Below, piece by piece: positions 25,665-34,170 of a DNA stretch of 64,000 nt. The notes under the pieces are model-generated. The model made no database searches. It was not told the DNA's origin and worked only from the letters and a program-made list of their open reading frames with translations. Source of the DNA: Cryobacterium sp. HLT2-28 (lineage in GTDB: Bacteria; Actinomycetota; Actinomycetes; Actinomycetales; Microbacteriaceae); NCBI RefSeq assembly GCF_004402495.1, contig NZ_SOFH01000023.1:1-64000 (forward strand), read 5' to 3'. Both the position numbers and the translations under genes were made by a program. Every line of letters begins with the position of its first letter. Positions within the stretch are counted from its first letter, which is position 1.

Positions 25665-26936
25665 TCAGACAGCGTCGAGTGCGTAGCCCTCTTCGCCGTG
25701 AACGATGGTGTCGACTCCGGCGACCTCGTCTTCGTTGTTGATCCGGAAGCCGATCGTCTTCTGGATGACCCAGCCGATGGCGTAGGCCATCACGAACGAG
25801 AAGATCGCGATTCCGAAGGCGGCCAGCGCCTGCACACCGAGCTGCTTCAGGCTGCCCGTGTCGAGGAGGCCGATGCCGGAACCGAAGATGCCGATGAACA
25901 GCGTCCCGATCATGCCGCCGATGAGGTGGATGCCCACCACGTCGAGCGAGTCGTCGAAGCCCCATTTGAACTTGAGGTCGATGGCGACAGCGCAGACCGC
26001 GCCGACCAGCACGCCGAGCACGATCGCCCAGCCGGGGGTGAGGATGTTACAGGCCGGGGTCACAGCGACCAGGCCGGCGACGGCACCGGACGCGGCACCG
26101 ATCGACGTGGGCTTGCCGTCCTTGATCTTCTCGACGATCAGCCAGCCGAGGATTCCGGCGGCGGGCGCGGCGAGCGTGTTCACCCAGGCGAGGGCGGCGA
26201 TTCCGTCGACGGCGGCTTCCGAGCCGGCGTTGAAGCCGAACCAGCCGAACCAGAGGAGAGCGGCGCCCAGCAGCGTCAGCGGAACGTTGTGCGGCTTGGA
26301 GATGCCCTTCTTGAAGCCGACCCGCTTACCGAGGACCAGTGCGAGGGCCAGCCCGGCGGCGCCGGCGTTGATGTGCACCGCGGTGCCACCGGCGAAGTCG
26401 TTGACCCCGAGTGCGGCCGGAGCCCAGCCGTCGGCGAGGTTGAAGACCCAGTAGGCGACCGGGAAGTAGACCAGCGTCGACCAGACGGCGGCGAAGATGA
26501 GCCAGGCGCCGAACTTCGCCCGGTCGGCGATCGCGCCGGAGATCAGGGCGACGGTGATGATGGCGAAGGTCGCCTGGAAGCCCGCGAAGGCGAGACCGTT
26601 GAGGTCCGGCGCCAGAGCGCCGTCCTTGCCTGCGCCGAGCAGCCCGCTCAGACCGAGCAGCGACGACGGGTTGCCCAGGAAGCCGGGGATGAGCGCAGGC
26701 CCGAACGCCAGGCCGTACCCGTAGAGCACCCAGAGCACGCCGACGACGCCCATGGCGCCGAAGCTCATCATCATCATGCTGATGACGCTCTTCGCCTTGA
26801 CCATGCCACCGTAGAAGAACGCGACTCCGGGCGTCATCAGCAGCACAAGGGCCGCAGCGACGAGCAACCACAGGGAATTGAGGTTCAGGGTCAGTTCGTC
26901 CGTTGTGGCGTTCGCCAGGACTGACAGTTCAACCAT
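25665..26936 (-). CDS. amtB: Ammonium transporter AmtB
   Basis: A 423-residue polytopic ammonium channel of the Amt/MEP/Rh family, with eleven expected helices. Seen features are the FFYGGMVKAKSV N-terminal helix, twin pore histidines His188 (FAGGTAVHINAGAAG) and His337 (VVGIHLIGGMIG), and the RADDSLDVVGIH-type signature here as WGFDDSLDVVGIH. ATG 26936 has AGAGAGG upstream. In many actinobacteria amtB is followed by glnK and glnD; here it is followed by terminator hairpins and no PII gene. A GlnR-type operator about 100 bases upstream suggests induction under nitrogen limitation. Confidence 0.96.
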   Translation of the reverse strand: MVELSVLANATTDELTLNLNSLWLLVAAALVLLMTPGVAFFYGGMVKAKSVISMMMMSFGAMGVVGVLWVLYGYGLAFGPALIPGFLGNPSSLLGLSGLLGAGKDGALAPDLNGLAFAGFQATFAIITVALISGAIADRAKFGAWLIFAAVWSTLVYFPVAYWVFNLADGWAPAALGVNDFAGGTAVHINAGAAGLALALVLGKRVGFKKGISKPHNVPLTLLGAALLWFGWFGFNAGSEAAVDGIAALAWVNTLAAPAAGILGWLIVEKIKDGKPTSIGAASGAVAGLVAVTPACNILTPGWAIVLGVLVGAVCAVAIDLKFKWGFDDSLDVVGIHLIGGMIGTLFIGIFGSGIGLLDTGSLKQLGVQALAAFGIAIFSFVMAYAIGWVIQKTIGFRINNEDEVAGVDTIVHGEEGYALDAV

Positions 26937-27038
26937 GGGGATGGTTACCTCTCTCTAACTAAGGATCGCCGTCGACGTGCACAGGGTGAGCAGTTGATCG
27001 TGTCTCGGCGGGTACAAGAGTTAGTTTGGAACTGCCAC

Positions 27039-27076
27039 GTTTCGGCGAATGCGCGCGGATGTTTCGGCCACGTTAC
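27039..27076 (-). promoter_or_regulatory. GlnR-type operator upstream of amtB
   Basis: On the minus strand it reads GTAAC-N6-GAAAC-N6-GCGCA-N6-GAAAC. The actinobacterial GlnR consensus is GTnAC-n6-GAAAC repeated with a 6-base spacing. Three of the four elements match fully with exact spacing; the third is degenerate. It lies ~100 bases before the amtB start. Confidence 0.75.
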
Positions 27077-27145
27077 GCGGTCGGCGAACGTGTTAACATC
27101 GCGTTTCAGACCCGCCCGGCCAGCGGAGACGGGCCCAGGCGCCGA

Positions 27146-28195
27146 TCAGTCGTGCGGCGGGAGCTCCCCCGTGGTCAGCGCCACCAGGCGCGACTGGGAA
27201 CGCTGGTACTTCTTGCGGTACCCGCCGGACAGCATCTCGTCGTCGAAGATCTCGTTGAGCGGCTGGCCGCTGGCGATGATCGGGATCTCCGCGTCGTAGA
27301 CCCGGTCGATGAAGGCCACCAGGCGCAGGGCATCCGTCTGGTCAGTCAGCAGGTAGGCGTCGGTGAGCACGATCACGTCGATGCCGTCGATGATCTTGAT
27401 GTACTTCGACGGATGCACCGTGCTCAGATGCCGGATCACGGCGCCGAAATCGTCGAGGGTGACGGTCGAGCCCCGCTCCACGAGCGCGCCGACCAGGTGC
27501 TCGAGCACCTCCGCGGGCACGGCGATCGCGTGGCCCTCGATGTCACGCCGGCGGTAGTCGAGGCCGTCGATCCGCACGATCTCGAAGTTCGCCGACATCG
27601 CCTGGATCTCCCGGAGGAAGTCGATCGCCGCGAAACGGCCCTCGCCCAGGGAATTCGGCGGGGTGTTCGAGGTGGCGGCGACCCGGGTCCCCGACGCGAC
27701 GAGTTCCGCGAGCAACCGGGTCATCAGCATCGTATCGCCCGGGTCGTCGAGCTCGAATTCGTCGATGCAGATCAGGCGGGCGCCGGAGAGCTGCTTGACT
27801 GTGGCCGCGTAGCCGAGGGCGCCGACCAGCGCCGTGTACTCGATGAAGGTGCCGAAGTACTTGGGGCCGGGAGCCGCGTGCCAGAGCGCGGCGAGGAGGT
27901 GCGTCTTACCCACTCCGAAGCCGCCGTCGAGGTAGATGCCGGGAAGCTCAGGTTTGGGCTTGCGGGTGCGGGAGAAAAATCCGCTCGGACGCTGGGGCAG
28001 CCACGCGCCGGCGAAAGCGTTCAGCCGTTCGACGGCCGCCCACTGCGACGGAAAGTCGAGGTCCGGCCGGTAGGAGTCGAACGAGGCGTGCTCGAACTGG
28101 GGCGGCGGGACCAGCTCGGCGACGATTTCGGCTCCGGTGATGCTGGGGGAACGATCGATCAGCCGAGGCTGACGGCGAGGCACCTCTGGAGCCAT
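27146..28195 (-). CDS. zapE: Cell division ATPase ZapE (AFG1 family)
   Basis: A 349-residue AAA+-like ATPase. Walker A is [11 protein letters not shown] (~90-100) and Walker B is [11 protein letters not shown] (~141-151), with the family signatures [14 protein letters not shown] and [11 protein letters not shown]-type C-terminus. The AFG1/ZapE family acts at the division site in proteobacteria; in actinobacteria its role is less clear. ATG 28195 begins MAPEVPRR. A longer frame reaches 28282 but has no better start. It is divergent from the sulfurtransferase gene. Confidence 0.9.
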   Translation of the reverse strand: MAPEVPRRQPRLIDRSPSITGAEIVAELVPPPQFEHASFDSYRPDLDFPSQWAAVERLNAFAGAWLPQRPSGFFSRTRKPKPELPGIYLDGGFGVGKTHLLAALWHAAPGPKYFGTFIEYTALVGALGYAATVKQLSGARLICIDEFELDDPGDTMLMTRLLAELVASGTRVAATSNTPPNSLGEGRFAAIDFLREIQAMSANFEIVRIDGLDYRRRDIEGHAIAVPAEVLEHLVGALVERGSTVTLDDFGAVIRHLSTVHPSKYIKIIDGIDVIVLTDAYLLTDQTDALRLVAFIDRVYDAEIPIIASGQPLNEIFDDEMLSGGYRKKYQRSQSRLVALTTGELPPHD

Positions 28196-28371
28196 GGTGG
28201 AACACCCGCGTTTCTGTGTCGATTGATGGGGACACGCCCCGGGATCATCACGTGACCGGCCGGATGCGTTCGCCGCCCACACCGCGTAGATTCGAAGTGC
28301 GGGCGGTGACCAGCCTAAACCGCAGCCAAATCAATCCTGTGTCGTTCCGACGCTCCCCGGAGGTAATTCCC

Positions 28372-29274
28372 ATGTCCGTCGCACTCGATCCGGCCCCCAA
28401 ATTCGCCGGCTACGCCCATCCCGAGCGCCTGGTGTCCACCGAGTGGCTGCAGGCGCACCTCGGCGAGCCCGGCGTCGTCGTGGTGGAAACCGACGAGGAC
28501 GTGCTGCTCTACGAGACCGGGCACATCCCCGGCGCCGTCAAGATCGACTGGCACACCGACCTCAACGACCCGGTGGAACGGGACTTCGTCGACAGCGCCG
28601 CGTTCGCCGCCGTGCTCGGCTCCAAGGGGATCGCACGGGACACGACGGTCATCATCTACGGCGATAAGAACAACTGGTGGGCCGCCTACGCCCTGTGGGT
28701 GTTCACCCTCTTCGGGCACTCCGATGTGCGTCTGCTCGACGGCGGCCGCGACAAGTGGATCGCCGAGGGACGGGAGACCACGACCGCCGCCAGCCAGGTG
28801 ACCGCTGTCGGCTACCCGGTCGTCCCGCGCAATGACGCACCGATCCGCGCCTTCAAGGACGACGTGCTCGCCCATTTCGGCAATCCGCTGATCGACGTGC
28901 GGTCGCCGGAGGAATACACCGGGGAGCGCACGCACATGCCGGCCTACCCGGAGGAGGGCGCCCTCCGCGGCGGCCACATCCCGTCGGCGGCGTCGGTGCC
29001 GTGGGCCCGTGCCGCCGCACCGGATGCGACCTTCCGAACCCGCGAAGAGCTCGACGCCATCTACCGCGGAGAGGCCGGCCTCTCCGACGGCGACAGAGTG
29101 ATCGCCTACTGCCGGATCGGGGAACGCTCCAGCCACACCTGGTTCGTGCTCACCCACCTGCTCGGTTTCGAGGGCGTGCGCAACTACGACGGCTCCTGGA
29201 CCGAATGGGGCAATGCCGTGCACGTGCCGATCGCGCTCGGCACGGAGCCGGGCGCCGCCCCGCTCCCCCGCTGA
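28372..29274 (+). CDS. Thiosulfate/3-mercaptopyruvate sulfurtransferase
   Basis: A 300-residue two-domain rhodanese. The inactive N-terminal domain (~20-135) contains [15 protein letters not shown] and LLDGGRDKW. The C-terminal catalytic domain (~155-285) has [24 protein letters not shown] and the active-site Cys247 loop CRIGERS. The CRxGxRS loop is typical of thiosulfate sulfurtransferases (CysA/SseA type in mycobacteria). ATG 28372 has CGGAGG 8 bases upstream. It is followed 74 bases later by sufE, a common pairing in actinobacteria, which links it to persulfide transfer. Confidence 0.93.
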   Translation: MSVALDPAPKFAGYAHPERLVSTEWLQAHLGEPGVVVVETDEDVLLYETGHIPGAVKIDWHTDLNDPVERDFVDSAAFAAVLGSKGIARDTTVIIYGDKNNWWAAYALWVFTLFGHSDVRLLDGGRDKWIAEGRETTTAASQVTAVGYPVVPRNDAPIRAFKDDVLAHFGNPLIDVRSPEEYTGERTHMPAYPEEGALRGGHIPSAASVPWARAAAPDATFRTREELDAIYRGEAGLSDGDRVIAYCRIGERSSHTWFVLTHLLGFEGVRNYDGSWTEWGNAVHVPIALGTEPGAAPLPR

Positions 29275-29348
29275 CCGTTTGCCACCGGTTGACCCCGGCT
29301 CAGCTGCGTACGCGCCGCCCTTCAGCGGCGCGTGGCAGAATACTTCCG

Positions 29349-29792
29349 ATGACTTCCACCGAATTGCCCGCGAAACTGGCTGAGATCCGCGACGACTTCC
29401 TCGCCCTCGAGCAGCCCGACCGGCTGCTGCTCCTGCTCGAGTTCGCGGGCGAGTTGCCGGCGCTCCCCGCTCGCTACGAGGAGCATCCCGACCTGCTGGA
29501 ACGGGTCGTCGAGTGCCAGTCTCCCGTGTTCATGTTCGTCGAGGTCGATGACGACGCTCGCAGGTCGGTGCACCTGTACGCGACCGCGCCCCGGGAATCG
29601 CCGACCACCAGGGGGTTCGCGTCCATTCTCGCCCAGGGTCTCGACGGTCTCAGTACCGAAGAGGTGCTTGCCGTTCCCGACGACTACCCCAATTCGATCG
29701 GCCTGACCAAGGCGGTGTCGCCGCTGCGGATCCGCGGGATGACGGCGATGCTCGCCCGCACGAAGCGACGGCTCCGTGCGAGTGCCGTCTGA
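29349..29792 (+). CDS. sufE: SufE family sulfur acceptor
   Basis: A 147-residue SufE-like protein. The conserved Cys56 lies in VECQSPVFMFVEVDD. The usual N-terminal LAEIRDDFLAL helix and C-terminal GFASILAQGLDGLSTEEVLAVP and RIRGMTAMLARTKRRL are present. SufE takes persulfide from a cysteine desulfurase for Fe-S cluster assembly. In actinobacteria a copy next to a rhodanese is common, as here. ATG 29349 follows a weak TTCCG spacer without a clear ribosome-binding site. Confidence 0.92.
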   Translation: MTSTELPAKLAEIRDDFLALEQPDRLLLLLEFAGELPALPARYEEHPDLLERVVECQSPVFMFVEVDDDARRSVHLYATAPRESPTTRGFASILAQGLDGLSTEEVLAVPDDYPNSIGLTKAVSPLRIRGMTAMLARTKRRLRASAV

Positions 29793-29858
29793 ACGCGAGC
29801 GTCGTCTGAACGCGAGCGCCGTCCGAGGTGCCGGTGTGCTCGGAGGCGTCCGCCGGGG

Positions 29859-31046
29859 TCACCTGGCCGGGAGTGCGGCCAACCAGTTCGTGATGGCCTG
29901 GTTCCAGCTCTCCCGGTCGTAGTTCCACAGCTTGGTGTGGCGGGCGACCGTGAACGGCAGGAAGGTGACGATGTCGGGTCGCCGCACGGCCAGCGCCCGG
30001 GAACCGGTCGCCGGCACATAACCGTCGTCGTCGCTGTGCATGAGCAGGACCGGCAGGTCGAGTTCGCCCGCCCGCGACACGAAGTCCAGCCGGCCGAAGT
30101 CGATCGGGGCGCCCTGCCCGGTGATCCGCCCGCCCCAGCGCCGGCCGAGCACCTGCATCGCGCCGCTGGACACCATCCCGGGCAAGCCCAGGCTTCCACC
30201 CTGGTAGGCGACGACATCGGCCCAGTCGATCACGGGCGAGTCCAGCACGATCCCGACGACCAGTTCGCGGAGCCGTGACCGGGTGGCCGCCTGCAGCACG
30301 ATGGCACCACCCATCGACCACCCCATCAGCACTATCTCGGTTGCCCCGCGGCGCGCGGCGAACGCCATGGCCGCCTCGGCATCCTGCCATTCGGTGTCTC
30401 CCAGGCCGTAGCGCCCGTCCGCGCTCTCCGGGGCTTCACCGTCGTTCCGGTAGGAAATGAGAAGGGAGGTGAAGCCCGCGTCCCGGAAAACCGGTACGGC
30501 ACGCAGCGTCTCCTGCCGGCGCACGCCGCGGCCGTGCACCTGGATCACCCAGCGCCCGCCGGGCATCGCGGCCGGGATCAGCCAGGCCGGGGCATCCCCG
30601 CCCCTGGTGGGTACGAGCAGGTCCTCGTAGTCGACCGCGAGGTCCCAGGGACCCAGGAAGGAGTAGCCGCCGAGGCGGCCGCGCCGCGCCGCGGCCAGGT
30701 CACCGTAGTCGACCCGCAGGATGCGCCGAGTCACCGCGTCCGGCGTGCTGCGGAGGACCTCCCCCAGGTGCGCATGCCCGCGGTCGCCGGAAAACCAGAA
30801 GCTGTAGTCGCCCTGGAGCACGGAGTCGGGTGTGGGCTGCAGCGTGATCGTGCCGGCCGCGATGTCGACGAACTCAACCCGCACATCGTCGGCGCGTTTC
30901 GTCGACGGGGTGACGATGCGGCGCGCCATCACGCCGGACAGCACGCTCGCCGCCAGGGCGGCGACGGCCAGCACCGCGACACCGATCAGCCCGGTCACCG
31001 CTGCAATCCGCGCCGGTTGTGCGCCTCGTTCGAACCGTCTGCCCAC
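29859..31046 (-). CDS. Membrane-anchored alpha/beta hydrolase
   Basis: A 395-residue protein with an N-terminal helix (ARIAAVTGLIGVAVLAVAALAASVL, ~13-37), then a beta-rich region and an alpha/beta-hydrolase fold (~160-395). Catalytic elements seen are the nucleophile elbow MGWSMGGAIVLQAA (Ser), an acid in LLMHSDDDGYVP and a histidine in TVARHTKLWN. The oxyanion strand is VIQVHGRGVRRQET. This matches serine aminopeptidase/prolyl-oligopeptidase-like hydrolases. The active site is expected outside the membrane; the substrate is unknown. GTG 31046 begins MGRRFERG. Confidence 0.85.
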   Translation of the reverse strand: MGRRFERGAQPARIAAVTGLIGVAVLAVAALAASVLSGVMARRIVTPSTKRADDVRVEFVDIAAGTITLQPTPDSVLQGDYSFWFSGDRGHAHLGEVLRSTPDAVTRRILRVDYGDLAAARRGRLGGYSFLGPWDLAVDYEDLLVPTRGGDAPAWLIPAAMPGGRWVIQVHGRGVRRQETLRAVPVFRDAGFTSLLISYRNDGEAPESADGRYGLGDTEWQDAEAAMAFAARRGATEIVLMGWSMGGAIVLQAATRSRLRELVVGIVLDSPVIDWADVVAYQGGSLGLPGMVSSGAMQVLGRRWGGRITGQGAPIDFGRLDFVSRAGELDLPVLLMHSDDDGYVPATGSRALAVRRPDIVTFLPFTVARHTKLWNYDRESWNQAITNWLAALPAR

Positions 31047-31111
31047 CCGCTACCTCCCGCTGCCCGGCGTGCCTCGCGTGCGGCACCCTGAAAAAACTCT
31101 AGTCTGCAGTC

Positions 31112-31702
31112 GTGCCCGAAACACTGGAACCGCTCCCGCCGGAGTTCGCCGCAGCCCTCGAGGCCGTCCGCCGTGCCCAGTCCCGGGTCGAACTGATCGT
31201 GAACGAGATCTCCGCGCCCGGCAACCTCGCCCCGCACGCCGTGGCGCTCTCCGCCGACATCACGCCGAGCCGGCATGGCGGAAACTCCGATTTCGGCACC
31301 GGCCGCTTCATCCTGCTCTACGACCCCGACGAGCCGGAGGCGTGGGGTGGGGCCTTCCGCGTCGTCTGTTTCGCGCAGGCCCCACTCGAAACGGACATCG
31401 GCCTCGACCCTTTCCTGGCCGAGGTCGCCTGGGCCTGGCTGGTCGACGCGCTCGACGCGCACGGCGCCCGATATACCGCTGCATCAGGGACTGCGACTAA
31501 GATCATCTCGTCAGGCTTCGGCGAACTTGCCAAGCAGGGCGATGGCGCACAGATAGAGTTGCGAGCTTCGTGGACACCGCTGGACCACAATCTCACCGCC
31601 CACGTCGAAGGATGGGGTGAACTGCTCTGCATGCTCGCCGGTCTTCCACCCACTGGCGAAGGAGTCAGCATGTTGTCCACACGCCGAACCGGACGTGGTT
31701 GA
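31112..31702 (+). CDS. DUF3000 family protein
   Basis: A 196-residue soluble protein of the actinobacterial DUF3000 family. Typical segments are LPPEFAAALEAVRRAQ, VELIVNEISAP, LAPHAVALSADI, GTGRFILLYDPDEPEAWGG and VAWAWLVDAL. The function is unknown. In actinobacteria it sits directly ahead of the RNase D gene, as here, where the two overlap by 8 bases, so co-translation is likely. GTG 31112 begins the conserved part. Confidence 0.88.
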   Translation: MPETLEPLPPEFAAALEAVRRAQSRVELIVNEISAPGNLAPHAVALSADITPSRHGGNSDFGTGRFILLYDPDEPEAWGGAFRVVCFAQAPLETDIGLDPFLAEVAWAWLVDALDAHGARYTAASGTATKIISSGFGELAKQGDGAQIELRASWTPLDHNLTAHVEGWGELLCMLAGLPPTGEGVSMLSTRRTGRG

Positions 31703-32891
31703 TCACCACGTGATAGACACGCGGGAAGCCTACTTGACGGCGACCGCGGCGATTGTGGGCGGCACCGGCCCGATCGGCGTTGACGCCGAGCGGGCCTCCG
31801 GGTTCACCTACTCGCAGCGCGCGTACCTGATCCAGGTCTACCGTCGCGGCGCGGGCACGTTCCTGTTCGACCCACCGGCGATCGGCGACTTCCACGAGTT
31901 GAACGATGCCCTCGTCGAGGAGGAATGGATCTTCCATGCGGCCAGCCAGGACCTGGCCTGCCTGCGCGAAGTCGGCCTCGACCCGGCACGGATCTTCGAC
32001 ACCGAACTCGCCGCCCGCCTGCTCGGCCTGCCCAGGGTCGGTCTCGGCACCGTCGTCGAGGAACTGCTCGGCATCCACCTGGCCAAGGAACACTCGGCGG
32101 CCAACTGGTCGACCCGCCCGCTGCCCGAGGCCTGGCTCGTCTACGGCGCGCTCGACGTCGAGTTGCTGCCGGATCTGCGCGACCGGATGGTCGAGATGCT
32201 CGCCGCAGACCAGAAGACCGTCATCGCCGAGCAGGAGTTCGCCGCGGTGCTGACCCGCGACCCGAAGCCCGCAAGCGCCGAACCGTGGCGACGGCTTTCC
32301 GGCGTGCACTCGCTCCGGGCCCAGCGCAACCTGGCCGTGGCCCGTGAGCTCTGGCTCGCCCGGGACCGGCTGGCCCAGGCCATCGATGTCTCACCGGGCC
32401 GTCTCGTGCCGGATGCGTCCCTCCTCGCCGCGGCCCGGACGCTGCCGGTGACCCGGCAGGCCCTCGCCGACCTCCGCGAATTCAGCGGACGGGCGAGCCG
32501 CAGCGAACTCGACCGCTGGTGGGCCGCCATCCAGGCCGGCCTGGCCACGACCGATCTGCCCTCACTCCGGGCCACCGGGGATGCCCTGCCCCCGCCACGA
32601 GCCTGGGCCGACCGCAATCCCGACGCCGATCTGCGTTTCAAGGCCGCGCGTGCGGTGCTCGCCGTGATCTCCGACGAGTTCGCGATCCCCCTGGAGAACC
32701 TGGTGACACCCGATTATGTGCGCCGGATGGCGTGGACTCCGCCGGAACGGATCGACTCCGGATCAGTTGGCGAGGCCCTCGCCGCCCTCGGGGCCCGGGC
32801 CTGGCAGATTGACCTGACCGCACAACGAATAGCCGATGCCTTTGTCGAGGTCCACCAAACGATCGACGCGGCCTCGGAAGAGGATTCGTAG
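31695..32891 (+). CDS. rnd: Ribonuclease D (HRDC domain)
   Basis: A 398-residue 3'-5' exonuclease. The DEDD domain (~1-190) shows IGVDAERASGFTYSQRAYLIQVY (Asp30, Glu32), FHAASQDLACL and WLVYGALDVELLPDL, i.e. the four acidic metal ligands with the Tyr of the DEDDy group. An HRDC domain (~215-290) follows, with AVARELWLARDRLAQAIDVSPGRLVPD. It processes structured RNA 3' ends. GTG 31695 lies inside the DUF3000 3' end (8-base overlap); GTG 31710 is an alternative start. The longer frame to 31617 is antisense to no gene but lies in DUF3000 and is not supported. Confidence 0.92.
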   Translation: MVDHHVIDTREAYLTATAAIVGGTGPIGVDAERASGFTYSQRAYLIQVYRRGAGTFLFDPPAIGDFHELNDALVEEEWIFHAASQDLACLREVGLDPARIFDTELAARLLGLPRVGLGTVVEELLGIHLAKEHSAANWSTRPLPEAWLVYGALDVELLPDLRDRMVEMLAADQKTVIAEQEFAAVLTRDPKPASAEPWRRLSGVHSLRAQRNLAVARELWLARDRLAQAIDVSPGRLVPDASLLAAARTLPVTRQALADLREFSGRASRSELDRWWAAIQAGLATTDLPSLRATGDALPPPRAWADRNPDADLRFKAARAVLAVISDEFAIPLENLVTPDYVRRMAWTPPERIDSGSVGEALAALGARAWQIDLTAQRIADAFVEVHQTIDAASEEDS

Positions 32892-32967
32892 GAACCGTCC
32901 AACGATTCTTCCGCCCCAGGGTGTCACCTTAGGATCGACCGACACCCGTTGGATTGATGGAGGCAAA

Positions 32968-34167
32968 GTGGCCGATAGAGCAGAAGTCGTCTTCGTGGAC
33001 GGGGTTCGCACCCCGTTCGGGAGAGCCGGCGAAAAGGGAATGTACTGGAACACCCGGGCCGACGACCTGGTGGTCAAGGCCATGATCGGGCTGTTGGAAC
33101 GCAACCCGGCTGTGCCCGGGGAACGGATCGATGAGGTCGCCATCGCGGCCACCACCCAGACCGGCGACCAGGGCCTCACCCTCGGTCGCACGGCGGCACT
33201 GCTCTCCGGGCTGCCGAAGTCGGTGCCGGGATTCGCGATCGACCGGATGTGCGCGGGCGCCATGACCGCCGTCACCACTCTCGGTGCGGGGATCGGCTTC
33301 GGCGCCTACGACCTGGCCATCGCCGGCGGCGTCGAGCACATGGGGCGCCACCCGATGGGTTCCGGCGTCGACCCGAACCCGCGTTTCCTGTCGGAGCGCC
33401 TCGTCAGCGAGGACGCCCTCAACATGGGCGCCACGGCCGAGCGCATCCACGACCGGTTCCCGTCGTACACCAAGGAACGCTCCGACCGCTTCGCGCTGCG
33501 CAGCCAGCAGAAGGTCGCCGCGGCCTACGCCGCCGAGAAGATCCAGCCCGACCTCATCCCCGTGGCCATCCGCAGCGACGCCGGCTGGGGACTGGCGACC
33601 AGGGACGAGGCACCGCGCCCTGAAACCACCCTCGAGGGACTGGCCACGCTCAAGACCCCGTTCCGTCCCTTCGGCCGGGTCACCGCCGGCAACGCGTCCG
33701 GCCTCAACGACGGTGCCAGCGCCTGCCTCCTCGCCAGCGGCAAGGCTGCCAAGGAACTCGGCCTCACGGTCAAGATGAAGCTGGTCAGCTTCGCTTTCGC
33801 CGGGGTCGAGCCTGAGGTCATGGGCCTCGGACCGGTGCCGTCGACGGAGAAGGCCCTGCGCAAGGCGGGCCTCAGCATCACCGACATCGGTCTCTTCGAA
33901 CTCAATGAGGCCTTCGCCGTGCAGGTCATCTCGTTCCTGGACCACTTCGGCATCGACGACGACGACCCGCGGGTCAACGAGTACGGCGGCGCGATCGCGA
34001 TCGGCCACCCCCTCGCATCCTCCGGCGTGCGCCTGATGAACCAGCTTGCCCGCCAGTTCAGCGAACACCCCGAGGTGCGCTACGGCCTGACCGCCATGTG
34101 CATCGGCCTCGGCCAGGGCGGCACCGTGATTTGGGAGAACCCACACTTCAACCGAAAGGCCAAGTAA
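32968..34167 (+). CDS. fadA: Acetyl-CoA C-acyltransferase (FadA-type thiolase)
   Basis: A 399-residue thiolase, the beta subunit of the fatty-acid oxidation complex. The nucleophilic Cys95 lies in DRMCAGAMTAV. The C-terminal motifs are LFELNEAFAVQ, IAIGHPLASSGVRL (His) and MCIGLGQGGT (Cys). It cleaves 3-ketoacyl-CoA to acetyl-CoA. GTG 32968 has GGAGG 6 bases upstream. The fadB gene starts 3 bases after its stop, giving the usual fadA-fadB pair of high-GC actinobacteria. Confidence 0.95.
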   Translation: MADRAEVVFVDGVRTPFGRAGEKGMYWNTRADDLVVKAMIGLLERNPAVPGERIDEVAIAATTQTGDQGLTLGRTAALLSGLPKSVPGFAIDRMCAGAMTAVTTLGAGIGFGAYDLAIAGGVEHMGRHPMGSGVDPNPRFLSERLVSEDALNMGATAERIHDRFPSYTKERSDRFALRSQQKVAAAYAAEKIQPDLIPVAIRSDAGWGLATRDEAPRPETTLEGLATLKTPFRPFGRVTAGNASGLNDGASACLLASGKAAKELGLTVKMKLVSFAFAGVEPEVMGLGPVPSTEKALRKAGLSITDIGLFELNEAFAVQVISFLDHFGIDDDDPRVNEYGGAIAIGHPLASSGVRLMNQLARQFSEHPEVRYGLTAMCIGLGQGGTVIWENPHFNRKAK

Positions 34168-34170
34168 ACG

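Noticed and set aside
31617-31694. Earlier start for RNase D
   Set aside because: The extra residues lie inside DUF3000 and do not match the conserved start of the nuclease domain.
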